Below, piece by piece: positions 32,947-40,664 of a stretch of 64,000 bases of DNA (the first letter of the stretch is position 1; every line of letters starts with the position of its first letter). The stretch is from Colimorpha sp045597945. Lineage in GTDB: Bacteria; Bacteroidota; Bacteroidia; Bacteroidales; P3. The notes below the pieces were generated by a model. That model was given only the letters and a program-made list of their open reading frames with translations, was not told where the DNA came from and searched no databases. A program made the translations under genes and the position numbers. The stretch lies in contig JAZLLD010000059.1 of assembly GCA_045597945.1 (NCBI GenBank), positions 1-64,000 of the forward strand. The letters run 5' to 3'.

Positions 32947-33990
32947 CTACAGCCGGCTTTTCATGGCCTTCTCCAGATAGACCCTCACCACGCCACGAAC
33001 TCGGTCTGAGGGCGGCAAAGAGAGATTGGTGCGGAAATTCTCGTTGACCTGGGGCTGCAACTTGGCAATATGGCTCTTCACGCCCAGTTCCACCACCCCC
33101 ATCTCGTTCATCTGCGACAAGATATGGGCAATGCTGTTGGGGTTGAACAACTTGTCGCCCAACGGCTTGGCCACATAGTTCCACACCTGCGGGATGTCCA
33201 TCAGCCACATCCACAACTCTTCCCAACCACGTCTCACACGGCTGGTTTTCAACTCCGCCATCGGGCGCACAAAGGCCAGAATAGACTCCAGCACCTCGTC
33301 TTTATCGGCCCTCAACACCTTGCCGGCCATGCTGCTTTTCGCACTCGCCACTCGCCCCATCAGGTCGGCAAACTGCGCCACCTCGGCTGGCCACAAGGCA
33401 CGAGGCATCGCCAACCGCGCATCCGGCATAAACGCACTGAAATCCATCACCATAGAGCCATCCATGTGCACCGTTCCAAGCAGATAGCCGCCACTGCACT
33501 GCAGGCAGGCGCGCTCGCCAGCCTCGTCAAGCCAATAGGTCATCTGCGGCCCCACCAGCGACCCCACTAGCGAGGCCACAGCCTCAAAACCCAGCTCCCT
33601 GCCGCTGTAGTGGCAATAGCCGATTAGCGCCGACGAAGAATAGATCAGCAACAAGATAGGCGAAATCTCGGTCTTCGGCTCATCATCAGCAAGTTGCCTA
33701 TGCATAACCGAGCACACTGCCGTGCCCTCCGGCATGTCAAGCAGGGGGTGCAGAATGTGCCGCACATGGTAGGTGCCTTCCGACTCCCGCGTCACCACAT
33801 CCTCCACCACATATCGGTTATCCAGCAACGACCGCCACATTCTATGGCGCGAAACAGGAAATATAGAATCCTCACTCACAAAATCTAGAACAGATTCTAG
33901 ATTTTCGGCCTCAAATTCTGCTTGCAGCTGGTCATAATCCAAGTCATAGTCAGCCATCAGAGCATTTACATCCAAACCTTTATAAACCAT
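32947..33990 (-). CDS. Hypothetical protein, possible phage or mobile-element origin
   Basis: The 347-residue protein begins MVYKGLDVNALMADYDLDYD. No signal peptide or membrane helix is evident and I do not recognise a family. It is Trp- and Met-rich in the C-terminal half (RRGWEELWMWLMDIPQVWNY), followed by a stretch resembling a winged-helix region (NSIAHILSQMNEMGVVEL). The 41 codons further upstream in frame were rejected because they cover the promoter. AAATCTAGAA-type palindromic words occur inside its 5' end (33880-33905) and twice in its upstream region, so it may bind and regulate its own promoter; this is inference. Confidence 0.65.
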   Translation of the reverse strand: MVYKGLDVNALMADYDLDYDQLQAEFEAENLESVLDFVSEDSIFPVSRHRMWRSLLDNRYVVEDVVTRESEGTYHVRHILHPLLDMPEGTAVCSVMHRQLADDEPKTEISPILLLIYSSSALIGYCHYSGRELGFEAVASLVGSLVGPQMTYWLDEAGERACLQCSGGYLLGTVHMDGSMVMDFSAFMPDARLAMPRALWPAEVAQFADLMGRVASAKSSMAGKVLRADKDEVLESILAFVRPMAELKTSRVRRGWEELWMWLMDIPQVWNYVAKPLGDKLFNPNSIAHILSQMNEMGVVELGVKSHIAKLQPQVNENFRTNLSLPPSDRVRGVVRVYLEKAMKSRL

Positions 33991-34037
33991 ACAGATAAAG
34001 CAATAAAAACGCAACAAAAAAGAGTCTTTCTCACATG

Positions 34038-34045
34038 CAAAGATA
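34038..34045 (-). promoter_or_regulatory. Promoter -7 box for the gene at 32947-33990
   Basis: The minus strand reads TATCTTTG, about 48 bases upstream of the start at 33990. The segment immediately upstream of it (34051-34069) is one arm of a long inverted repeat. The remaining gap to 34356 holds nothing else I can support. Confidence 0.7.
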
Positions 34046-34050
34046 CAACA

Positions 34051-34136
34051 AAATCTAGAATCTAGAATGATTTTTTTCACCGCAACACACACACAAGCGC
34101 ATATACACCCCAAAACCCATTCTATATTCTAGATTT
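34051..34136. repeat. 19-bp inverted repeat of AATCTAGAAT words at a promoter
   Basis: AAATCTAGAATCTAGAATG (34051-34069) pairs with 34118-34136 with a single mismatch. A third copy, AAAATCTAGAA...TTCTAGATTTT, lies at 33880-33905 inside the downstream gene. Placement over the -33 region suggests an operator. Confidence 0.5.
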
Positions 34137-34356
34137 CCTCCCCCCTCACGCCACCCATCTCACGGAGTTGCCCCGCTCCCTATAGCGAGCCGACCCCGTA
34201 GAATCAACGGAGGTACAACGAAGCCTCAGCGGCAGAAGAGCCTACCACCACTCACAACGCCCAGGGAATGCCAAGGCAACGACCGGCCTCGCAAGAGAAT
34301 GAGAAGAGGCCAACCGCCCTCCTTGCTATTTGCTGATACCTAATTCAACCATACGC

Positions 34357-37300
34357 CTATTGTTCGGCAGCCATACTTTCGGTACTTTCCGTATTGTCAT
34401 AGTCCACAATCACATGGTCTTTCGGGCTTGGCAGATAGTCGCCATCGTATCGTGCGAAAAACTCTTTCAGTCTGTTGATGACCCGGTTTTTCGTCTCGGC
34501 TCTTGTGCTGGCTGCTGCACCAAACAGCGGAATCGGCGGGAGCAGCTCGGTGACCGAGGTTCCGTATTCACTTATGTAGCCTTCTTCAAAAGAGCGATGG
34601 ATGAATGCAACCGTCTTTTCGCGATTCAGGTTCTCCTCGTTGATGATGTTCGCCAACTCTTTCTGCTGTTCCTCGGCCATGTATTCCTCCCAGTGGCTGT
34701 AGATGTCGCCGTCGCCCGCCACCGATATGCGCTCTATAAAGCGCTCTATCAGCTCGCGCTTGTCGCGCAGGTCGGGGCTGGAGCCCACGGCGGTCTTGAT
34801 GCGCACCAGCACCTCGTCGTCCTGGCAGTTGGTGGCGTGGTATTCGGCTATCAGCTGCAGGATGTAGGTGATCGACACCTGCACCGACTTTACCAGTTCC
34901 ATCTCAAACACCACATCGTCGTTGATGTTCTCGGCATCCACGCGCTGCACAAATTCCTCGTGATAGTTGTTGTACCAGGTCGTGTAGGTCTGCATCATCA
35001 GGTCCGACACCACCTTCTTGTCGTCGGTAAACTCGTCTACAAAGGCCTGCAGCAGGTTGCGGAAGCGCAGCACCGTACCAAAGAGTTTTATAAACTCCTT
35101 TTTCTGCACTATATCCACCATCATGGCCAGCTGGGTGGTGGGGAATTTTTCTAATAGCTCGGTCACATAATGCTTGTAGCCTTCATGATATTTGCCTTCG
35201 TGGTCTTCGTAGCCGAAATAGTAATCTTTGAAGGGGCGCAGTATCACCATGCCCGAGGCATCCTTATCGCCAAAGAGGGCCAGGCTCTCCTTCACGTTGT
35301 CCTCCAGGTTGCGGAAGCACACGATGTTGCCGCAGTTTTTCACCGAGTTGAAAATGCGGTTGGTGCGGCTGAAGGCCTGGATGAGGCCGTGCAACTGCAG
35401 GTTCTTGTCCACCCACAAGGTGTTGAGGGTCTTGGCATCAAAGCCTGTGAGGAACATGCCCACCACAATGAGCAAGTCCAGTTCCTTGTTCTTCATGCGC
35501 AGACTCACATCCTTGTAGTAGTTCATAAACTTGTCGCCCTCCACGCTGTAGGTGGTGTGGAAGATATCGTTGTATTCTTTTATGGCGCTGTTCAACGCAT
35601 CCTTCTGGCTCTGGGTGAGGGTGGCTGCGCTCTCGGGGTTTTCCTCGGGCAGTATGCCGCACTCCTCTTCGGGAGCGTTGGGGTTGGCGGTGAATATGGT
35701 GGCTATGCGCAACCGCTGGTCTTGGGGCAGGGCGGCTTGCTGCTTCCTAAACTCGTTGTAGTAGGCTATGGCCGTGGGCACGCTATCTACCGCCACCATG
35801 CCGTTAAATCCTTTCACCTGCTGCACCAGTTTCTTCTCTTTGGCCTCCTTGCCCTTGCGGATTACATCCTGCACGTTCTGCAGAGTGCTCATCTTGTAGG
35901 CCTCTTTGCGCTTGGTCTTCTGAGCGTAGGTGTCGAGTATGTAGCGCACAATGTTGGCTATGCGCCCGGGGTCGTGCATGGCCTTGGCGGTGTTGATGGC
36001 ATACACCTCGTCGTCCTTCATCTTGCTGTTCACCTTGATAGTGTTCACATAGTCAACCTTGAAGGGCAGCACGTTCTTGTCCTTGATAGCGTCGATGATG
36101 GTGTAGCAGTGCAGGGGGCGTGTGGGCTTGCCGTCTTGGTCGGGTTCGCCGCCAAAGAGCTGTGCCGTGGTGGTCAGCTTCACAGCGTTGCGGGCAAAGA
36201 TGGGCGTGCCGGTGAAGCCGAAAATCATATATTTCTTAAAGCGGCGCACGATAATCTTGTGCATATCGCCAAACTGCGAGCGGTGGCACTCGTCGAATAT
36301 CATCACCACGTTCTTGTCCAGCACGTTGATATCCTCTTTCTTGTTGAGCAAGATGCTCAGTTTCTGAATGGTGGTGATGATGATTTTCTTGGTGGGGTCG
36401 GGGTCGTTGAGCTGACGTTTGAGGATTTTGCTGCTGGAGTTGCCGTTGGCGCAGTCCTTCTCAAAGTTGTCGTACTCCTTCATGGTCTGGTAGTCCAGGT
36501 CTTGGCGGTCCACCACAAAGAGCACTTTGTCGATGCCCTCCATCTGCGAGGCCAGCTGGGCGGCCTTGAAGCTGGTGAGGGTCTTGCCTGAGCCGGTGGT
36601 GTGCCACACATAGCCGCCCGCCCTGATGGTGCCCTGCCATTTGTTGATGAGGGCTTGCTGTATGCGCAGCAGTATGCGCTCGGTGGCGGCAATCTGATAG
36701 GGGCGCATCACCAGCAGGTTCTTATCTACGGTAAAGACGCAATACTTGGTCAGCACGTTCAGCAGGGTGTGCTTGGCCATGAAGGTCTTGGTAAAGTCGG
36801 TGAGGTCGGTAAGGGGCTGGTTGTCGGCATCGCTCCAGTAGCTGGTAAACTCAAAGCTGTTGGTGGCGCGCTTGGTGGGGTTGAGCTTGTGGTGCTGCTG
36901 GTCGGCGCAGTGGGCAAAGCGGGTGGTGTTGCTGTAGTATTTTGTCTGGTCGCCATTGCTGACCACGAATATCTGCACATAGTCGTAGAGGCCGCATCCG
37001 CTCCAGAAGCTCTCGCGCTGGTAGCGGTCTATCTGGTTGAAAGCCTCTTTGATGTTCACCCCTCGGCGTTTCAGCTCCACATGCACCAGGGGCAGGCCGT
37101 TGACGAGGATGGTCACATCGTAGCGGTTGGCATGGCTGCCGCCCGAGGGCACATACTGGTTGATTACCTGCAGCTGGTTGTTGTGTATGTTGCGTTTGTC
37201 GAGCAGACGGATGTTCTTGGTGGTGCCGTTGTCGAGGGTGAGGTTGAGGATGTGGTCGCGCTGAATGATTTGGGTCTTCTCCTCAATGGTGCTGTTGTCC

Positions 37301-37566
37301 TTGGCCACCATGCCCTTGAGTCTGGCCCATTCGGTGTCGGAGAGCTGTATACCGTTGAGCTGCTCCAGTTTGAGGCGCAGATTGGCAAGTAGGGCTTGCT
37401 CGTCCTTGATGGGCAGATACTCGTAGCCCTGGGCCTGGAGCTGCTTGATAAAGGCATCTTCCAGTGCTTTCTCGCTCTGGTAGGGGCCTTCGATGGGTTC
37501 CACGGTGTAGTGCGACACCACCGTCATCTCATCATCTTGCAGGAGGATATTGTATTGGTCGGACAT
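34357..37566 (-). CDS. hsdR: Type I restriction enzyme, motor/nuclease subunit HsdR
   Basis: The 1069-residue subunit has an N-terminal restriction nuclease domain of the PD-(D/E)XK fold (NGLPLVHVELKRRGVNIKEA). A SF2 translocase follows, with Walker A TTGSGKT (K328) and motif II IFDECHRSQFGD, TGTPIF and later helicase motifs (DLLIVVGMFLTGFDAKTLNT). Long C-terminal helices bind the methyltransferase core. It pumps DNA and cuts at a distance when unmodified sites are met. It is the last gene of the island. Its first 23 codons and three upstream bases are duplicated exactly at 39738-39809. The start is 34 bases after the stop of the putative nuclease gene. Confidence 0.96.
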   Translation of the reverse strand: MSDQYNILLQDDEMTVVSHYTVEPIEGPYQSEKALEDAFIKQLQAQGYEYLPIKDEQALLANLRLKLEQLNGIQLSDTEWARLKGMVAKDNSTIEEKTQIIQRDHILNLTLDNGTTKNIRLLDKRNIHNNQLQVINQYVPSGGSHANRYDVTILVNGLPLVHVELKRRGVNIKEAFNQIDRYQRESFWSGCGLYDYVQIFVVSNGDQTKYYSNTTRFAHCADQQHHKLNPTKRATNSFEFTSYWSDADNQPLTDLTDFTKTFMAKHTLLNVLTKYCVFTVDKNLLVMRPYQIAATERILLRIQQALINKWQGTIRAGGYVWHTTGSGKTLTSFKAAQLASQMEGIDKVLFVVDRQDLDYQTMKEYDNFEKDCANGNSSSKILKRQLNDPDPTKKIIITTIQKLSILLNKKEDINVLDKNVVMIFDECHRSQFGDMHKIIVRRFKKYMIFGFTGTPIFARNAVKLTTTAQLFGGEPDQDGKPTRPLHCYTIIDAIKDKNVLPFKVDYVNTIKVNSKMKDDEVYAINTAKAMHDPGRIANIVRYILDTYAQKTKRKEAYKMSTLQNVQDVIRKGKEAKEKKLVQQVKGFNGMVAVDSVPTAIAYYNEFRKQQAALPQDQRLRIATIFTANPNAPEEECGILPEENPESAATLTQSQKDALNSAIKEYNDIFHTTYSVEGDKFMNYYKDVSLRMKNKELDLLIVVGMFLTGFDAKTLNTLWVDKNLQLHGLIQAFSRTNRIFNSVKNCGNIVCFRNLEDNVKESLALFGDKDASGMVILRPFKDYYFGYEDHEGKYHEGYKHYVTELLEKFPTTQLAMMVDIVQKKEFIKLFGTVLRFRNLLQAFVDEFTDDKKVVSDLMMQTYTTWYNNYHEEFVQRVDAENINDDVVFEMELVKSVQVSITYILQLIAEYHATNCQDDEVLVRIKTAVGSSPDLRDKRELIERFIERISVAGDGDIYSHWEEYMAEEQQKELANIINEENLNREKTVAFIHRSFEEGYISEYGTSVTELLPPIPLFGAAASTRAETKNRVINRLKEFFARYDGDYLPSPKDHVIVDYDNTESTESMAAEQ

Positions 37567-37600
37567 GGTGCTGAGGAAACTGTAGCCTTGTATTGAAAAA

Positions 37601-38287
37601 TTAGTGCAATGTTATCTTGCATTCGGGATTACCAAAGGTATCCGAAAGAGCCAAGTAGATACGAACTTTCTTGTCTTTGATGCTTTGGGCAAAAGGATAA
37701 CGACTTATTGAGTAAAATTCCGAGAGTTTGAATTCACAACCCGAACCAAGATTGTTCATCAGTCTTGGCAATATCTTTTTTTCGAAGTTGTTTTGTCCTT
37801 CAATTTGGGCTTTTCCCAACACATCCATTACAGAAGACTCTTTATCTTTGTTTTCGAAGGTTTGGCAAGCCAAAACAAAACAGATAGGTGTGTTTTCAAT
37901 TGAATAGTCTTGACAAAGCGAAAACCAGCCATGTGTCTTGGCAAAAGACATTATCATCTGAAATATAGCTTTCCGAAGTCCTTCGGTACTGAAGGTTGAC
38001 TTCAATTCTGCATACACTATTTCTGTCTTTCCGTCGTCGTTCTCTGCAATTGCCGTTCCGTCGCAATCCAAGTCTTCTAAAACGGAAGACCTTGTGTCTG
38101 TAGAGTCTTTTACACCTTTTACCAAATCACAACCATAACTGTGTATGACCCTTCCGGGCATTGTTATGGTTAGTTTTTTGGTTATAGCATTATCTTCATG
38201 CTCTATAACCGACCAACTATCTACGGAATCGGTCTTCCACGCATTGGTCTTGTCGTAAATCTGTGAAAAACTGCTACTCAGCGACAT
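37601..38287 (-). CDS. Putative PD-(D/E)XK nuclease partner of an ABC-type ATPase
   Basis: The 228-residue protein is not from a family I can name. Residues 71-96 read EDLDCDGTAIAE then TEIVYAELKST, giving D76-x17-E94-x-K96, the spacing of a PD-(D/E)XK nuclease core. An alpha helix follows (RKAIFQMIMSFAK), as in that fold. Earlier, VIHSYGCDLVKG may help the core. The start lies inside the 3' end of the ATPase gene (14-base overlap), so the two are translated together. Base composition is AT-richer than hsdR. By position and coupling it is probably the effector of a two-gene anti-phage module. Nuclease function is inferred from the motif only. Confidence 0.6.
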   Translation of the reverse strand: MSLSSSFSQIYDKTNAWKTDSVDSWSVIEHEDNAITKKLTITMPGRVIHSYGCDLVKGVKDSTDTRSSVLEDLDCDGTAIAENDDGKTEIVYAELKSTFSTEGLRKAIFQMIMSFAKTHGWFSLCQDYSIENTPICFVLACQTFENKDKESSVMDVLGKAQIEGQNNFEKKILPRLMNNLGSGCEFKLSEFYSISRYPFAQSIKDKKVRIYLALSDTFGNPECKITLH

Positions 38288-39563
38288 CTTCGAAAGCTTT
38301 TGTTAAAATGTCACGATTGAAAATATCATCCTTGGTAGCCTGCAAGAATGCTGTGTAGGGAACACCGTCTTCCAAATCTTGCTGCACAACCTCTGACAAG
38401 CCGTCTTCACGCAGACGAAGCATATACACCCCCATAGCTTCGGAGTCGAATTCTACGCCTTCTTCAATCTTCAACTTAGAGCGTAGCTCCTTGAGCTGTT
38501 CGTCACTTACAGTCCCACGGTTTTTGAGCCGATAGAACTGGATCAATTCATTCAGTCGAGCAATGAAGTAGTTGCTATGGGTGGTGATGATCAGTTTGGC
38601 ACCAGCGTTTAGCAATGCCCCCATTACATCTGCCATCATGCGTTGTTTTGCAGGGTGCAGATGTGTCTCGGGTTCCTCGAAAAGAATAGCAACAGTTGCC
38701 ATATCAACTCTATTAGCCAATCTTGTAATAGGCGCTAGTTCTCTTACAGAGGCGGCTGCTGCGCTAAGAGGCATTTCCGGAATACCAGGAACCTCATAAT
38801 AATAACGACCTTCCCGATAAGTCACATTACCTTCTAGAATGTTTTGCATCATTGCTTTAATACCCTCATTCAGTTGTATGGGTTGAGCTGAAGCGCGTTC
38901 TAATGCAACTTGCAATCGCTTGTATTCCTCATACATTCCTGTTATAGGAGTAACTTCTTCCGTTAGCAGAGTTCCTCTAGATGGTGGAAATATTGGGGCC
39001 ATTTTAATGCTGGTAGGATTTCCGTACAAGGTCTTGGCAAATCCGAATCTTAACAATGCAGCAAAAGGCGATTCTACAAAGTCTGGTTGGAAATTAGCCC
39101 TTAGGGTGACGCCCAAAAGACTAAGATTCATATACATTTCCTCGTTACCAACCAAACCCATTCCAATTAGTTCTTCGCGATAATTAATAACAAGATTATC
39201 TGGAAAAACAGAAGGAAGGATAACATCAACAGTTCCTTCAATATTTTCATTTCCGATCAAATATCCTACATATCGTACACAATCGTTAGACAGCCATGAT
39301 TCCAATATTTCTTTTGAAATTGTTAGAGCCACCCCTTGATCATGATAATTCTGTGATAACTCTTGGTAGTTCCAGCCCATATCATGGACAAACCTATCAA
39401 AAATCTCGTAACTAGTCAATAGTCGATAGAAATAATGGCATAGCGAAGCTAAATAGCTTTTTCCTAAACCAGAGTCGCCCGAAAACAGCATAAATGGCTT
39501 TATAGTCAAGTCGGAGTTGTATACGCGCCCCAACCTATTGATATGCACTTTTATTTCTTCCAT
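38274..39563 (-). CDS. ABC/AAA-type ATPase of putative defence module
   Basis: The 429-residue protein has Walker A GDSGLGKS (residues 29-36) right after a short N-terminal strand region, Walker B with tandem acids ILFEEPETHLHP (E296, E297), and the switch histidine in IITTHSNYFIARL. A signature-like PLSAAAASVREL precedes Walker B. This is the SMC/OLD-like ATPase architecture (AAA_15/AAA_21) used by many defence systems (Septu, PARIS, RloA-like). No nuclease domain is attached. It has an own promoter at 39637 and an AT-rich composition. It is translationally coupled to the putative nuclease. Position inside a type I locus resembles R-linked ORFs. Confidence 0.85.
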   Translation of the reverse strand: MEEIKVHINRLGRVYNSDLTIKPFMLFSGDSGLGKSYLASLCHYFYRLLTSYEIFDRFVHDMGWNYQELSQNYHDQGVALTISKEILESWLSNDCVRYVGYLIGNENIEGTVDVILPSVFPDNLVINYREELIGMGLVGNEEMYMNLSLLGVTLRANFQPDFVESPFAALLRFGFAKTLYGNPTSIKMAPIFPPSRGTLLTEEVTPITGMYEEYKRLQVALERASAQPIQLNEGIKAMMQNILEGNVTYREGRYYYEVPGIPEMPLSAAAASVRELAPITRLANRVDMATVAILFEEPETHLHPAKQRMMADVMGALLNAGAKLIITTHSNYFIARLNELIQFYRLKNRGTVSDEQLKELRSKLKIEEGVEFDSEAMGVYMLRLREDGLSEVVQQDLEDGVPYTAFLQATKDDIFNRDILTKAFEDVAE

Positions 39564-39636
39564 CGTTAATATGATATATATTAGTTATATAATTATCAAT
39601 ATTTTATAATTAGTCTGTATCAAACACTTTACCATG

Positions 39637-39644
39637 CAAATATA
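39637..39644 (-). promoter_or_regulatory. Promoter -7 box of the ATPase-nuclease pair
   Basis: The minus strand reads TATATTTG (TAnnTTTG), 73 bases upstream of the ATPase start, in the very AT-rich stretch 39564-39707. It gives the pair transcription independent of hsdM-hsdS. Confidence 0.65.
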
Positions 39645-39707
39645 CAATATTTTTTTGGAAATTTGAATAAAAAGATATCGTACACCTTTTCAAGTAGTTT
39701 GATAAAT

Positions 39708-39806
39708 TCACTGATGCGACCTAACATCAACAAGATATTCCACGGTGTAGTGCGACACCACCGTCATCTCATCATCTTGCAGGAGGATATTGTATTGGTC
39801 GGACAT
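39708..39806 (-). pseudogene. Duplicated 5' fragment of hsdR
   Basis: Bases 39738-39809 repeat 37498-37569 without a mismatch: three bases upstream of the ATG plus the first 23 codons of hsdR (MSDQYNILLQDDEMTVVSHY...). After codon 23 the sequence diverges and stops at codon 33. The fragment begins 27 bases after the stop of the membrane-protein gene 39834-40562, at the place where a complete hsdR would be expected. It marks an insertion or recombination junction. Confidence 0.92.
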
Positions 39807-39833
39807 GGTTAATCAAAAATAATTGTTAGGTTA

Positions 39834-40562
39834 TTAATCTTTATTATCGCTTTGAGGGAAAAGAAGGTTGAGATCGAAGAAATCATTCTGTACCTTTTGA
39901 TAATCTTTCAACGAATTAACAATGTCATTTCTATGTACTACCTGACCAAAATAACTGATAAGGCCAGCTACTACATCTGATGGATTCAATGGAACATTTT
40001 TTCCATTTGATGTTGGATTAACATATTGGAGAAGGGTCTGATTGTAGCTATTGACTCTTTCGGTACATTCTTTTGATGCATCTCCGAGGTCAACTTGTAG
40101 TTGATCGTTCAATATTTTTTTAAATGCACTATCCTCAAACACGTATGAACATATTTTGGCGACGGCATTCTGTTGAATATCAACAAACTCATTGAGTTTT
40201 TGATGAAATCGGTCATATTCCCGGCCGTTGAATGACTGAATTGTCAATAATCCATCGTGTATATCAGAGATGATTTTATTCATTTCATCTTCTTTGGTTA
40301 ACGACTGCAATCGCACCTTTCTAGAATTATCATTAGTGGTAAGCACTAGTGCCAGTGAGCATTGTTTGTCAGAAATACATCGCATCAACGAAACCATAGC
40401 CTTTCTGTAATCCTTACCAATCTCGGTTTCCGACAGTTTCTTTTGAAAGTCCTGAAAGTCTTTAGCCGACTTATGGTTTTTCCAAGCCACAATAGCACTA
40501 CACACAGCTGTTGCTAAACCCAAGATGGCAACAATTAAGGTTAAAATTTCATTCGTGCTCAT
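39834..40562 (-). CDS. Membrane-anchored protein of the RM island, B
   Basis: The 242-residue protein has one N-terminal membrane segment (about residues 6-27, LTLIVAILGLATAVCSAIVAW) and a cytoplasmic helical part. It begins KNHKSAKDFQDFQKK and GKDYRKAMVSLMRC and has further helices to the C-terminus. It is distantly similar to the neighbouring protein A in the membrane anchor and in the (E/G)KDYR motif. The family is unknown. It lies between an hsdS 3' fragment and an hsdR 5' fragment, as if once inserted between hsdS and hsdR of another locus. AT-rich composition suggests transfer. A role in phage sensing or abortive infection is inference. Confidence 0.7.
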   Translation of the reverse strand: MSTNEILTLIVAILGLATAVCSAIVAWKNHKSAKDFQDFQKKLSETEIGKDYRKAMVSLMRCISDKQCSLALVLTTNDNSRKVRLQSLTKEDEMNKIISDIHDGLLTIQSFNGREYDRFHQKLNEFVDIQQNAVAKICSYVFEDSAFKKILNDQLQVDLGDASKECTERVNSYNQTLLQYVNPTSNGKNVPLNPSDVVAGLISYFGQVVHRNDIVNSLKDYQKVQNDFFDLNLLFPQSDNKD

Positions 40563-40571
40563 ATATGATAA

Positions 40572-40664
40572 TTAGAATGTTAGTAATTTGTTTCTATAGT
40601 ATTCGTATTGTTTTTTGACGGCGGCAATTTCGGCGGGGATGCCTTTTTCTTGGTCGTTGATGAG
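40572..40664 (-). pseudogene. Truncated 3' fragment of a second hsdS
   Basis: The minus strand encodes LINDQEKGIPAEIAAVKKQY then EYYRNKLLTF and a stop. It aligns with the end of the intact HsdS (LINSIDNGIPAEISAVKSQY, EYFRNKLLTL) at 22 of 30 positions, but the DNA is clearly diverged, so it comes from a different hsdS allele. It directly abuts the stop of protein A's gene, and its own stop is followed 10 bases later by the start of gene B. It also shares a perfect 21-base stretch (40597-40617) with the central conserved repeat of the intact hsdS (42029-42049). Confidence 0.9.

Noticed and set aside
32768..33226. N-terminal extension of the DUF3987-like frame
   Set aside because: It covers the hairpin leader and overlaps the neighbouring gene; homologous-looking sequence starts at 32767.
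35170..36591. Open frame of 473 codons on the plus strand opposite hsdR
   Set aside because: It mirrors the codon structure of hsdR, encodes an implausible His/Val/Leu-rich protein, and hsdR has full domain support.
38274..39563. Identification of the ATPase as PrrC or RloC anticodon nuclease
   Set aside because: No C-terminal nuclease extension with the Arg-Glu-His pattern is present and the length is too short; the effector is more likely the separate neighbouring protein.
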